Positions 1 to 12,476 of a stretch of DNA of 64,000 nt are shown piece by piece. Under the pieces are notes generated by a model that was not told where the DNA came from, made no database searches, and was given only the letters and a program-made list of their open reading frames with translations. A program made the position numbers and the translations under genes. Positions within the stretch are counted from its first letter, which is position 1, and each line of letters begins with the position of its first letter. The stretch covers positions 18,240,844 to 18,304,843 of the forward strand of contig CM067075.1 of NCBI GenBank assembly GCA_033980235.1. The letters are read 5' to 3'. The stretch comes from Diadema setosum. Taxonomy: Eukaryota > Echinodermata > Echinoidea > Diadematoida > Diadematidae.

Positions 1-922
1 AAGTTCTACGCTCTACGCTCTTCTTCTCTCTGGTGTTCCTGATGTGCAACAGTTTTTTTTTGACAAGTGACTGCTCATTTCTCTCTTCCTTTCTATGCCA
101 GTTTTGCTGTAATGCTTCAGAGAATTTGCACTACGATGACTACTGACGGCCATTATGTCACGCGACTCAAACCCAGCGCTGTCTAGTGAGGTGATGCATG
201 TTGCTCTTACACAATGGTTTGTGTATATTCTTGTAGCATTTCTTGTAGCATATTGGTGACACTCGAGGTGTTATGGTGTTATGGTGTTATGGTATTTTCG
301 GTTAAACAGTCTCTCTTTGTCAAGTAACGACGTCCATTCTCGTCGGTTTCTACGGAAAAATCTGAAGGCTTTCATTGAACGAATGTTTTCTCGCCCGCCG
401 TCCATTCTCGTCGGTTTCTACGGAAAAATCTGAAGGCTTTCATTGAACGAATGTTTTCTCGCCCGCGGTTGCAGAATTTTAATTCTGCAACCACGGGCAT
501 TAAATCAACGAACACCTTGTTTTGTAACCAAGCAGGTGTATATTACAGTTAAGGTCCTCATAATTCTGAATTTTTTTCATGTCACCAGGTGAAATCGCTT
601 CTTTGTGTTTAACATCTGCCTTCCCCTCTCTCTTGAGCTTTACAAGAATTGCCTATTGCTTTTTGGAAATGTGCTTTTGTCACAAATGTCAAAACCTTGT
701 TCGTTTAGTTAGTGACGCTGTACTGCGTACCTGATTGTCTGAATACTACGTTTGCTGTACGATGTACCGTCCTCCTTTCTTGCCCCAGCGTAAAATTTTG
801 ACAGTTGCTGATCCAATTTTTTCACGAGAAATATCCGTCAATAAAGTCTAGGTAAATTTCACAAAGGCCTCAAATCTTTGCCATTAGAATTTGAGAGTAT
901 TCAAATGCAAAGCACAAGTCTT
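1..922 (+). repeat. Left arm of 7.7 kb palindrome (pairs with 6,788-7,717)
   Basis: The first base pairs with 7,717 and the arm can be followed to 922, with only small indels between the arms. The arm contains a GTTATG-type minisatellite (about 270-297), two tandem copies of a unit of about 65 bp (about 330-463) and a 38-bp hairpin (461-498). It may extend to the left of the window, so 1 is not necessarily the true end. The structure is consistent with a long terminal inverted repeat of a foldback element, but no transposase is seen between the arms. Confidence 0.8.
461..498. repeat. 38-bp hairpin inside the palindrome arm
   Basis: Arms 461-478 and 481-498 are complementary at 17 of 18 positions (GCCCGCGGTTGCAGAATT against its near reverse complement) with a TT loop. 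The same hairpin is at 7,212-7,249 in the other arm. It may be a small palindromic insertion or a structural part of the element. Confidence 0.75.
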
Positions 923-1710
923 TGGGAGAAACGTCAGTAAAGATACTCCTGTGCAATTTGGCATAACCTTTTGGTATATTACTTGCATAGTCGTTTGCTA
1001 CAGGGATTTCGTCGACCTTCCTGCCGTTTTTCTTCACCCCGTAGTTTAAGTCTGATGTATTTGTAACCCGCTTTCTATCAATTGTATTTGTCTTCAATAC
1101 AAAGTTCATGATAAACCCCTTTGAGAAGCAAAACAAGGGTGCGTGCGATTTGACGAAATCGTTCGCCAGAAGAAGACTTCGTCATGGTTGTCGTTTTTTT
1201 TTTTTTTTGGTTTTATTTCGTTTAGTTCCAGATTTTGGTCAAAGTTGAACCCTCTGTACAAAACTGAACTTTACAAAAGAACCAATAATGTGCATGTGAG
1301 TGTGTGCTTACAATGACCCTGAACAACAAGACATGAATGCCACGAATACCACCTTTTCAGATCTCTGCTGACTAGGCTTCTGGACTCTTACTTCAAGGCA
1401 CATGAATACTTGATTAATAATTCATGATGGATTGCCCTGCTGAATTCATGGTAACGGGTAAAATGCATGCACAATGAAAAAATAGGCTCATGTTTCCATG
1501 TGCTTGTATAACCTACATTTCAGGATGAATAAAGAATAGCTGTAACAGTGCAATTTCTTCATGAATATGTAATACAGCATTTCAATCCTTACCATTGTCA
1601 GGGTGTTAACCACACACTGCCATTTCACACCAATTAATTTTGCACCCTGTGCAAAATTAAAATTTTGTATAGAAAGTTGAAAACAGAGCAAAATATGAAG
1701 CCTAACTTCA
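923..1710. repeat. Satellite-like repeat DNA, no gene
   Basis: AT-rich sequence similar to 6,070-6,787 (direct), to about 29,880-30,690 (direct) and to about 35,650-36,390 (inverted). A T homopolymer lies near 1,195-1,208. Short open frames here recur wherever the repeat recurs, so they are repeat artefacts rather than genes. Confidence 0.7.
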
Positions 1711-4700
1711 AAATAAATTTTGAATTTAGTGAAACTGGTTTATGCTATCATTTTAAATTACCTCCAACAAAATTGTACACTATTCAGCTTGCTCATATCA
1801 ATGTGAGTGTTATTTGAGACATAGTTTTTTGAACTATTAAGGATCAAAAGTGGGAAATGTCTTTTTTTGTAACTCCTAGTATCACTTAACGAAAAAAAAA
1901 AGTCGGCAATAGAAATTGAATTACTAGGTTTATACATTACATTGATATTCCGCTTTTGTTACAGTTGGGAGTTTCTCAATGTGATTTATGAAGAATTTTC
2001 TTCAACTGACAAGTGATTAGAATTAAGTGCCTGAAATGCATCAAACTGCTGTTAATTGATGGTGAAGAACTAAAAAGGCAACAGGTTTGAAGAAATCCAT
2101 TTGGCCAACAAATATGCTTAGATATTACATCAAATTGCACACTTTTCTTAAATTTTGCTTCTTGATGTTAGATATCAAGAACTTCTTTGACAGCCCAGGT
2201 CACTTGAAAGAAATTCGTCATAAAACAGAATGAGATGAATTCAACTGGAACCAAAGTGATAAATAATCGTCATATATAAGTAAAGCATATTGTGGGATAA
2301 ATAGACTTCGTCACTCTTACAGCCTCTTTTCGTCAACCTTGATGTTCAAGTGCCTCATATACTTTTGAGCACTGGAATGTGCAATGTGAATAACGATTTG
2401 GTATATTGCATATCGTTTGCTAAAGGTATTTCGTGGCCCTTGTCTCCGTTTCTTGTCCCCCTGTAGTTAAAACTGTCTGATGTATTTGTAACCCATCTAT
2501 ATATTTGTCTCCAATACAAAATTCTTGCTAACGCACAACAAGTAAAACAATCGGTGTGCGAATTGATGAAATTGCTAAACATAATAGTTGGCCAGAAGAA
2601 GATATCGTCATGATTGTCTTTATTTCGTCAGCCTTTATGTAGAGCTGTCTGATGCATTTGTGTGCAGAAAATGAGACACAGGTCAATAGAAAAGTAAATT
2701 CTTCATCAAACACATTGACATGCGATGCAACTCTAACGAAAGTGGAACATGAATGTGAGTTATAACAAAAGGAAATTATGGAGGAAGTCGATTTCGTCAC
2801 CCTTGAGCTTTTGAAAGCAACATACATGTGTCCTGGAGACTGTCTAATACATTTGCCGCCTTTTTCCGTCACATTTATATTGAAGTAACTCATGTAATTT
2901 CAGAACTCAAATGGAAAGCACAAATTTGTTGGAGAAAACGTCTTTACTGCCTTATTTCATCACCTATTATGTACTGTCTCAGTGCTTTAGGAATCAAATC
3001 AGAAAGCGTCCATTTGGAAAAAAACAAACAGGATATAGCAGACTGAGAAGCACTTTTCGTCACAATACGTATAAACCAAGTATCCAATGCAAAGCGAGAG
3101 TCTTTTGTTAAAAACCTAGTATAGCACATTAAAAAGCATTTACAGGTCAGTAAAACATTAAGATATTTGTGCGTAATGATGGCTAAAGCGATTTCGGCAT
3201 CATTTTATTTTTTCGTCACCCTTTACATAGCGGTAAATGATGAATTTGAAAACTCGTATCTCGTAGAGAACTTTACGGAGCAAATCGTAAAATGCTCGTG
3301 CTTACTGAAATTATTTTTTCAGTTACCCTTTTCTTACAAGTGACTCATGTATTTGCACACTAAGAAGCATGCATTTCGAAATGAGGTAGTATAATGATAT
3401 CAGGTTCTATTCAAACATGTTGCTGGCTGAATCGATTTTATCACTTTTTGTCGGTATAAGTAATATATAAAATCGCTATATCACTCTACTCTTAAGTGCT
3501 TTATCAAGAACTTTGTATTTAAGAGATATAGAATGGAGAGAAATTTGTTCAAAATACATTGCTGACCGCTTTACTATGGTTTTCCTTCTCGATGGTAGAT
3601 ATCAGGAACGTCCTATTTTGAGAGCACAAGTCACTTGCCGCCGTTTTTCGTCAACACGTAGTCGAACTGTTTGATGTATTTGTAACTCGCTTCTCTTAAT
3701 GTTTGTTTGCAATTCAAAATTATGATATAACGCACTTTGAGAGCTAAATCAAAGCGGTGTGCGATTTGATGAAAATGCTAAACATAATAGTTGATCAGAA
3801 GAAAACGTCATTTATGTGTATATTTCGTCACCCTTATGAAACGAATTTTTATAACACACTTTGAGAAGTAAAACAAAGCGGTGTACGATTTGATGAAAAT
3901 ATAATAGTTCCCGAAAAGAAGATATAGTAATTTTTTGTGTTAATTTCGCCACTCTGATGCATTTTAGTGAAACACATGTCACTCGAAGTAAAATCTTTAT
4001 AAAACAGACATAGATGCACATCTAAGTGAAACATGCGTGTGATTTCTAAAAGAAGTAAATAATGGACAGTCGATTTCGCTTCGTTCGGTATAAGTAAAGG
4101 TGATATCGGCATTATTGTACTTTTTTCGTCACACTTTACATACGGGTAAATGATGAATTTGAAAACTCGTAACTGGTAGAGCATTTCAGAGGGCAAATCA
4201 TTAAATGTTTGGGCATTATTTAAAGGAATCATTTTTTTTTCGTCGTTACTGTAAATAACGCAAATAAGGGAACGTAATGTAATGAACCTCTTCCAGTATT
4301 TTATGATTTATTCAATTTGCTAAAACGCATTAAAACCGAATGAGATTCGTGGAAAGTAATATCATAGTATAATACATAAGCATGTGCTTATGTACTATAC
4401 GATGTGTGTTCTATCCACTTCGTCACATTTGCCGAGTTTGTCCGTCGCATTTGTATTGAAGTAACTCGTGTAATTTCAGAACTCACATGGAAAGCACAAA
4501 TTTGTTGGAGATAACGTCTTTACTTCCTTCTTTCGTCACCATTTATGTACTGTCGCAGTGCTTCAGGAATCAAATCAGAAAGCGTCCATTTGGAAAAAAA
4601 AACGGGATATAGAAGACTGAGAAGCACTTTTGGTCACAATACGTATAAACCAAGTATCCAATGCAAAGCGAGAGTCTTTTGGGAAAAACTTAGTATAGCA

Positions 4701-6785
4701 CATTAAAAAGCATCACCTGTCAGTAAAACATTATAAAGATATTTGAGCGTACTGGTGACTAAAGCGATTTCGGCATCATTTTATTTTTTCGTCACCCTTT
4801 ACATTGGGGTAAATGATGAATTTCAAAACTAGTATCTTGTAGAGAACTTTGCTCTTATCGAAATAATTTTTTCAGTTACCCTTTTCTTACAAGTGACTGA
4901 TGTATTTGCACACTAAGAAGCATGCATTTCGAAATGAGGTAGTATAATGATATCAGGTTCTATTCAAACATGTTCCTGGATGAATCGATTTCGTCACTAT
5001 TGTCGGTATAAGTAATATATAAAATCGTTATATCACTCTACTGTTAAACGGCTTTATCAAAAACTTTGTATTTAAGAGAAATGAAGTTTAGAAAAGTGTG
5101 TTAAAAAATTGGACACCACTTTGCTAAGGTTTTCCTTCTCGATGGTAGATATCAGGAACGTCCTATTTTGAGACCACAAGTCACCTGACATTGAAACTTC
5201 CCGCCGTTTTTCGTCACCATGTAGTTGAACCGTATGACGTATTTGTAATTTGCTTCTCTGAATTACATTTGTCCGCAATATGTTAAAAAGAAATCTTTAA
5301 AACGCACTTTGAGAAGTAAAACAAAGCGGTGTACGATTTGATGAAAATGCTAAACATAACAGTTCCCCAAAAGAATATATAGTCATTTTTGTGTTTACTT
5401 CGTCACTCTTTGCGTAGAGCTGTCTGATGCATTTAAGTGAAACACATGTCACTCGAAGTAAAATCTTTATAACACTGACATAGATGCAACTCTAAGTGGA
5501 ACATGCGTCTGATTTCTAAAAAAAAAAAGTAAATTATGGACAGTCGATCTCGCTTCTGTCAGTATAAGTAAAGGTGATATCGGCATTATTGTACTTTTTT
5601 CGTCACACTTTACATGCGGGTAAATAATGAATTTGAAAACTCGTATCTGGTAGATTAATTCACCGTGCAAATCGTAAAATGCTTGTGCATTATTTATTGG
5701 GAGTTTCTCAATGTGTTTAATGAATGTTCTTTAACTGACAAGTCATTTGAAGAATTAGAGGGCTCAAATGCATCAAACTGTTGTAAAATTGATCGTGGAC
5801 TAAAAAGGCAAATAAGGCAAAGAAATCTATTTGGCCAACAAACATGCTTAGATATTACATCAAATTGCGCACCACTTTGGAGTTTTATTTTCAAATGTTA
5901 GATATAAACAACTTGCAATTTTGACTTCAAGAAAATTCGTCATAAAACGGAATGAGATGAATTCAACTGAAACCAAAGTGATATATCATCGTATTATAAG
6001 CGAAGCAAATTGTTGACTAAATCTACTTCGTCACTTTTCCGTCTCTTTTCGTCACCTATTATGATCAACTGCCTCATATATTTGAGTATTCAAATGCAAA
6101 GCACAAGTCTTTGGGACAAACGTCAGTAAAGATTCTCCTTTGCAATTTGGCATAACCTTTTGGTATATTACTTGCATAGTCGTTTGCTAAAGGGATTTCG
6201 TCGTCCTTGCTGCCGTTTTTTGTCACCCCGTAGTTTGTCTGATGTATTTGTAACCCCCTTTCTATCAATTGTATTTGTCTTCAATACAAAGTTCTTGATA
6301 AAGCCCTTTGAGAAGTAAAACAAGGGTGCGTGCGATTTGATGAAATTGTTGGCCATAAGAAGACATCGTCATGGTTGTCTTTTTTTTTATTTATTTCGTT
6401 TAGTTCCAGATTTTGGTCAAAGTTGAACCCTCTGTACAAAATTGAACTTTACATAAGAACCAATGATGTGTATGTGAGTGTGTGCTTACAATGACCCTCA
6501 ACAACAAGACATGAATGCCACGAATACCACCTTTTCAGATCTCTGCTGACTAGGCATTTGGACTCTTGCTTCAAGGCACATGAATGCTTGATTAATAATT
6601 CATGATGGATTGCTTGCTGGGTACTGCTAGTCTGAATTCATGGTAACGGGTAAAATGCATGCACAATGAAAAAATAATCTCATGTTTTCATGTGTTTGCA
6701 TAACCTACATTTCAGGATGAATAAAGAATAGCTGTGACAGTGCAATTTCTTCATGAATATGTAATACAGCATTCCAATCCTTTCC
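1711..6785 (+). repeat. Direct repeat copy 1 (second copy 14,058-19,133)
   Basis: About 5.1 kb of TTTCGTCA-family satellite sequence that recurs at an offset of 12,347-12,349 bp. By eye I saw only a handful of substitutions (for example near 2,467, 4,047, 4,886 and 6,118) and one- to two-base indels. The motif TTTCGTCA followed by CCTTTAT-like sequence and a GTATTTG block repeats many times at irregular spacing. No coding region is supported. Confidence 0.85.
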
Positions 6786-6787
6786 AT

Positions 6788-7717
6788 AAGACTTGTGCTT
6801 TGCATTTGAATACTCTCAAATTCTAATGGCAAAGATTTGAGGCCTTTGTGAAATTTACCTAGACTTTATTGACGGATATTTCTCGTGAAAAAATTGGATC
6901 AGCAACTGTCAAAATTTTACGCTGGGGCAAGAAAGGAGGACGGTACATCGTACAGCAAACGTAGTATTCAGACAATCAGGTACGCAGTACAGCGTCACTA
7001 ACTAAACGAACAAGGTTTTGACATTTGTGACAAAAGCACATTTCCAAAAAGCAATAGGCAATTCTTGTAAAGCTCAAGAGAGAGGGGAAGGCAGATGTTA
7101 AACACAGAGAAGCGATTTCACCTGGTGACATGAAAAAAATTCAGAATTATGAGGACCTTAACTGTAATATACACCTGCTTGGTTACAAAACAAGGTGTTC
7201 GTTGATTTAATGCCCGTGGTTGCAGAATTAAAATTCTGCAACCGCGGGCGAGAAAACATTCGTTCAATGAAAGCCTTCAGATTTTTCCGTAGAAACCGAC
7301 GAGAATGGACGGCGGGCGAGAAAACATTCGTTCAATGAAAGCCTTCAGATTTTTCCGTAGAAACCGACGAGAATGGACGTCGTTACTTGACAAAGAGAGA
7401 CTGTTTAACCGAAAATACCATAACACCATAACACCATAACACCATAACACCTCGAGTGTCACCAATATGCTACAAGAAATGCTACAAGAATATACACAAA
7501 CCATTGTGTAAGAGCAACATGCATCACCTCACTAGACAGCGCTGGGTTTGAGTCGCGTGACATAATGGCCGTCAGTAGTCATCGTAGTGCAAATTCTCTG
7601 AAGCATTACAGCAAAACTGGCATAGAAAGGAAGAGAGAAATGAGCAGTCACTTGTCAAAAAAAAACTGTTGCACATCAGGAACACCAGAGAGAAGAAGAG
7701 CGTAGAGCGTAGAACTT
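6788..7717 (-). repeat. Right arm of 7.7 kb palindrome
   Basis: Reverse complement of 1-922, including the hairpin (7,212-7,249), the doubled unit of about 65 bp and the minisatellite. The pairing breaks at the inner end exactly where direct repeat copy 1 stops (about 6,786), so this is a recombination or insertion breakpoint. Confidence 0.8.
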
Positions 7718-7966
7718 CAAAGACATGATCTTTCTGATGTCTGTGTTAGATATACTGTTGCAGGTGAAGAACATAATCGTCGTGATCCTGGAACAGAGTC
7801 AGAGGAAATGTCAATTTCTATTCAGAGTTCTCAGACTCAGAGTCAAACAGACAATCAGGTTCACGAGTATCACTATCGGAGTGTCTCCATAAGACAGAAC
7901 TCGCCTCGTGTTCGTACACCTCACTTCCATTTCCACATCTGTGAGGTGCATTTCCACAACATTTAA
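7706..7966 (+). other. Unexplained 86-codon open stretch, possible exon or captured coding fragment
   Basis: Reading from 7,706 there are 86 codons without a stop, ending in TAA at 7,964-7,966. The conceptual product is hydrophilic, rich in S, Q and E and then H, and begins just inside the palindrome end. No ATG start or splice site is assured. It is one of the few stretches in 1-39,773 without the TTTCGTCA pattern. It could be a chance open frame, a remnant of a host exon or part of a transposon gene. I recognise no domain. Confidence 0.2.
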
Positions 7967-9735
7967 GCAGATGACATTATATTGGAACTTGTACATGAGT
8001 TGGTGTTTAGTCTTCCTTCACTGTTCATCTGGAATTTGGTCAACGTTTGACTTCTGAGCTAAAGGTAAGTGAAAAATAACTCATAGACCCATCTTATAAA
8101 ACAAATGATGCACAGGGTAGAGTATTTGTATATTAATACAAGTATTTCTTGAAAAAGCACTTTACGAGTATAGTGATGTAACGATTTTATATAATACTTG
8201 TACGGACGAGAGTACTTTGAGAATATAGTCATATAACGATTTTTGTATATTACTTATAGGAACGAAATCGTCACTATTGCCAGCTACGTGTTTGAATGGA
8301 AACTTCGATCATTATACTTTCTTTCGAAATGGATGCTGCTTGTTGTGCGAATACATCAGTCAGTTGTAATTAGAGGGTAAATGAAAAGGGATTTAATGCG
8401 TTTTGCCAAATTGAATAAATCATAAAATACTGGAACAGGTTCATGACATTACGTTCCCTTATTTGCGTTATTTACAGTAAAGACGAAAAAAAAAATATTC
8501 CTTTAAATAATGCACAAGCATTTTACGATTTGACCGGTGAAGTGCTCTGTATTACAGACAAATATAATTCAGAAAAGCAAATTACAAATACGTCAGACGG
8601 TTTAAACTACATGGTGACGAAAAACGGCGGCAAGTTTCAATGTCCGGTGACTTGTGCTCTGAAAATAGGAAGACGTTCCTGATATCTACCATCGAGAAGG
8701 AAAACCTTAGCAAAGTGGTGTCCAATTTTTAAACACATTTTTCTAAATTTCATGTCTCTTAAATACAAAGTTCTTGATAAAGCACTTTAACAGTAGAGTG
8801 ATATAACGATTTTATATATTACTTATACCCACAATAGTGACGGAATCGATTCAGCCAGCAACCGAGTGCATGATGCACCATTGTCAATACTCTCGAGTGC
8901 GCCGCATCTTCACTAACTTACTCTATAATGTGCATCATTTGTATATTAACCTGATATTAACCTGATAACCTGATATCATTATACTAACTCATTTCGAAAT
9001 GCATCCTTCTTAGTGTGCAAATACATCAGTCAGTTGTAAGTAAAGGGCTACTGAAATGATTCCTTCAATAAGCACAAGCATTTTACGATTTACTCCGTAA
9101 AATTCTCTCCAACATACGAGATTTCAAATTCGTCATTTTCCGTATGTGTGACGAAAAAAATACAGTAATGCCGATATCACCTTATTTATACCGACAGAAG
9201 TGAAATCGACTGTCCATAGTTTGCTTTGCTTAACTCGCATCCATCTTCCACTTTGTTTAGAGTTACATCTACAGGCTGTATGTCACTTTGTTTTTACTTC
9301 GACTGACAATTGTTTCACTTTGTGCAGTAAAATGCATCAGACAGCTCTACTTAAAGAGGAACAAAATAAACACATAAATAACGTTATCTTCTGGTCAGCT
9401 ATTATATTTAGCATTTTCATCAAATCGCACACCGCTTATATCAAGAATTTTGTTTTGCAAACAAATATTAAGAGAAGCGAGTTACAAATACATCAGTTTG
9501 ACTACGTGGTGACGAAAAATGGCGGCAAGTTGCAATGTCAAAGTGACTAGTGCTCTCATAATAGGAGGACGTTCCTGATATCTACCATCGAGAAGGAAAT
9601 CCATAGTAAAGCGGTGTGTAATGTATTTTGAACCCATTTCTCTCAATTCTGTATCTCTTAAATACAAAGTTCTTGATAAAGCACTTTAAGAGTAGAGTGA
9701 TATAGCGATTTTATATATTACTTAAAGGGACACAA
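7967..9735 (-). repeat. Satellite-family block, motif in reverse orientation
   Basis: TGACGAAA (the reverse of TTTCGTCA) occurs at about 8,480, 8,617, 9,150 and 9,510. The block from about 8,130 runs parallel to about 37,350-38,700 and inverted relative to about 28,860-29,180. No gene is supported; the short open frames are repeat artefacts. Confidence 0.7.
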
Positions 9736-9769
9736 GTCAAAATCGGGGATTAACCACAAATGTCATAAC

Positions 9770-10920
9770 GCGTCACAGGGGTGGATCCAGGAATTCCGTA
9801 AAGGGGCGGGGGGCGACATTACAAAATCAAAATCTGGCGCGACACTCTCTTTCTCCCCCCATTTCTTATTTTTGTTTCTGTTGTTTTAACCTAATGATTA
9901 TAGTGAGGGTGCACCAGAGGGGGATGAGCCCCCTCTCGAACCATCATTGCGTCAACCACAAATATCAAAAGTCTATGCTTACATTACGGAATTCCTTTAC
10001 CCGCCCCTGTAATGCAATCGCGGATTGAGGTGACGCATTCCTCTCTGGTGCCTTCTTTCATCTTTTTTTTTCAAACAACAGAAATAAAAAGAAAAAATAG
10101 GGGGTGCGACAATTCTAATTTTGTAATGGCGGCTCCCCTTTACGAAACTCCTGGATCCACCCCTGTGACGCGTTATGACATTTGCAGTACGTTTGGAAAT
10201 TTCGACATTTTTGTGGTCGACGTCTTAAGAAATTCCTGGATACGCCCCTGTAATGCAAGCAACGAGTTTGGTCATTTGTGGTTGTCGCAATGATGGATCG
10301 AGAGGGGGCGCATCCCCCTTTGGTGCCCCCCTTTTTTTTTGTTAAAACAACATAGATAAAAAGAAAAAATGGGGGGGGGGTGCGGTAGCCTTTAATTTTG
10401 TAACGCCGCCTCCCCTTTACGGAATTCATGGATCCGCCCCTGCAATGCAAGCAATGAGTTTTTCCATTTGTGGTTGACGCAACGATGGATAGAGAGGGGG
10501 CACATTCCCCTCTGGTACACCCTCACTATATTAGGTTAAACCAACAGAAACAAAAATAAGAAAATGGAGGGGGTCGCGCTAGCCTTTGATTTTGTAAAGG
10601 CGCCCCCCTCCCCTTTACGGAATTCCTGGATCCACCCCTGTGACGCGTTATGACATTTGTGGTTGACGTGTTATGACATTTGTGGTTAATCCAATATTGA
10701 TATTTGTGGTTAATCCAATATTGATATTTGTGGTTGATGTAATCGCGGATTTAGAGGGGGCGCATCCCCCTTTAGTGCCCCTCTATTTATTTTGTCAACA
10801 CAACAGAAATAGAAATAAGAAAATGGGGGGGGGGAGGTAGGGGCGAGGGTCGCGCCAGCTTTTGATTTTGTAAAGGCGCCTCCCCTTCATGGAATTCCTG
10901 GATCCGCCCTTGTGACGCGT
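9770..10920. repeat. GC-rich repeat array with hAT-like GGGGCGGATCC ends
   Basis: Several degenerate copies of a unit containing CAGGGGTGGATCCAGGAATT, a run of G, a TTATTTTTGTTTCTGTTG tract, a GGTGCACCAGAGGGGGATG-like block and a TGACGCGTTATGACATTTG linker. Outward copies of CCCCTGNNNTGCAAGC flank the units. The ends resemble CAGGGG-type hAT MITE termini, which is inference. Further copies lie at 22,490-23,640 (inverted) and 23,640-24,300. Confidence 0.6.
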
Positions 10921-11150
10921 AATGACATTTGCAGTAGATTTGGAAATTTTGACATTTGTCGTCGACGTGTTATGACATTAGTGGTTGATCCGATTTTGAC
11001 ATTTGTCGCCGTGTTATGACATTAGTGGTTGTTTTAACATTTGTCGTCGACTTGTTATGACATTAGTGGTTGTTATGACATTTGTTGTCAACGTGTTATG
11101 ACAGTGGTTGTTTTGACATTAGTGGGCGATTTTGACATTAGTGGGCTCTA
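10921..11150. repeat. Short tandem array of TGACATTWGTSG units
   Basis: The motif TGACATTAGTGGTTG or TGACATTTGTCGTCGACGTG repeats about ten times with a spacing near 20-36 bp. It is mirrored at 22,260-22,490 and recurs at 24,297-24,450. Confidence 0.75.
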
Positions 11151-12071
11151 CAGGGGTACTCAAGGTACATCTCCATAGTTTACAACACGCGCTTTACCAA
11201 CCACTGCAACAACCAACACATGCAAATCTACAATCAACTTCATTATATTAAAATTTGTTTTTCCTTTGAAGGACCGCCAAAACTCTCATTTCCTTGTATT
11301 TATTGTTCCTCCATCATCAGTTTCTGCACATGGTTACAGTAAGTGTGTAAAACAAACAAAATAGCATGTCAATGTGGAGTTTTCCACTTCCGTTCACATC
11401 ATATCATTATGGGTGTGTACGGAAAATAATAGCAAAAACGCACAGGAACCTTCCTTTTTGAATATTAAAAAAGAAAGAAAAAAACAAGGGAAATGGGGTT
11501 TTGAGTGAACCGCATGAGATTCATGCATCCTAGCACGGTATATCCCTGGATTAGTTCCTGGTCATATTTGTGGGTCTTACAATGATTTCGGTCGCAAGGA
11601 GGCTCTGATAGCACTAAAAACGAGTACATGAACAACCCATTTTTACAATTGTTCTGTATTTAGTAACCCTTCTACAATTTGATAAAATTTCGTAAAAATG
11701 ATATGGGTTTTGAATGCACAGCATGACATTCATGAACCCCACCTAATCAGGGCACCCACGATAGGCTTATAAAAAGATTTGGGGGTCCTAGGATGATTTC
11801 TATCATATGGGGGTGCTACCAGCACAAAATCTAGCACATGAACCCTCACTTTTTATTGCTTTTCGGGAATTAGGTAAGCCTTCGTCTACAATTTGGTCAA
11901 GTTTCGTGAAAATGACATTGGTTTTGAATGTACAGCATAAGTTCCATGAACTCACCCTGTCAGGGCATCCTTGCAAAGGTTCGTGACCAAATTTTGGGGA
12001 CTTGCGATAAAATATGTCGTATTGGGGGGCTACTAGCACAAAACCGAGCTGTTTTGTTTTTCTAGAATTAG
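11151..12071. repeat. Block of degenerate ~210-bp repeats, no gene
   Basis: The phrase AAAATGAYATGGGTTTTGAA, followed by GTACAGCAT and a TTCATGAACC-like element, recurs near 11,490, 11,700 and 11,915, and again at 12,500. The same unit fills the centre of the third palindrome (32,400-33,760). No coding potential was found. Confidence 0.6.
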
Positions 12072-12476
12072 TAATAATAATAGTGAGACTCTTATAAAGC
12101 GCACATTTCTACCTAAAAAAGATACTCGAGGCGCTATAGAACAGAGTACATATTGTGTCACGTTACAACAGTATCACAGAAACTAAGACAGTAAACCAAC
12201 AATCAATAGGCCTATATACGTACACATACAGGTATACAATAATTTGTTAATTTAAATTGAAAATATACGTCTTGAGATTCTTTTTGAAATCATCAATGGA
12301 AGATGCTTCTCTAAGAGGTTTTGGTAGGCCATTCCATAGTTTTTGGCCCATATATGAAAAAGCACGATCCCCCCAATTACGCTTGATTCGAGGTACCTGT
12401 AATTTTAGCGAGTTTGATGACCGGAGATTACGTGGTGGTTGGTGAAGATGAAGAGTATTTTGAAAGTAGACAGGGG
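12072..12476 (-). mobile_element. LINE 3'-terminal fragment (mirror copy of 20,933-21,337)
   Basis: Exact mirror of the right-arm fragment. On the minus strand, 12,474-12,250 encodes the last 75 residues of an L2/CR1-type ORF2 (GDRAF...QKLWNGLP...LKTY), then TAA, a 3' UTR and an (ATT)n tail. The same satellite context at 33,670-33,720 lacks it (GAATTAGTAAGCCTTCTTC), which gives a pre-insertion site. Confidence 0.85.

Noticed and set aside
870..6356. Many 60-130-codon ORFs across the satellite region, often recurring with identical products
   Set aside because: The same ORFs reappear at 14.7-18.7 kb and inverted at 19.9-21.6 kb because the DNA is duplicated. Composition is noncoding and no domain is recognisable.
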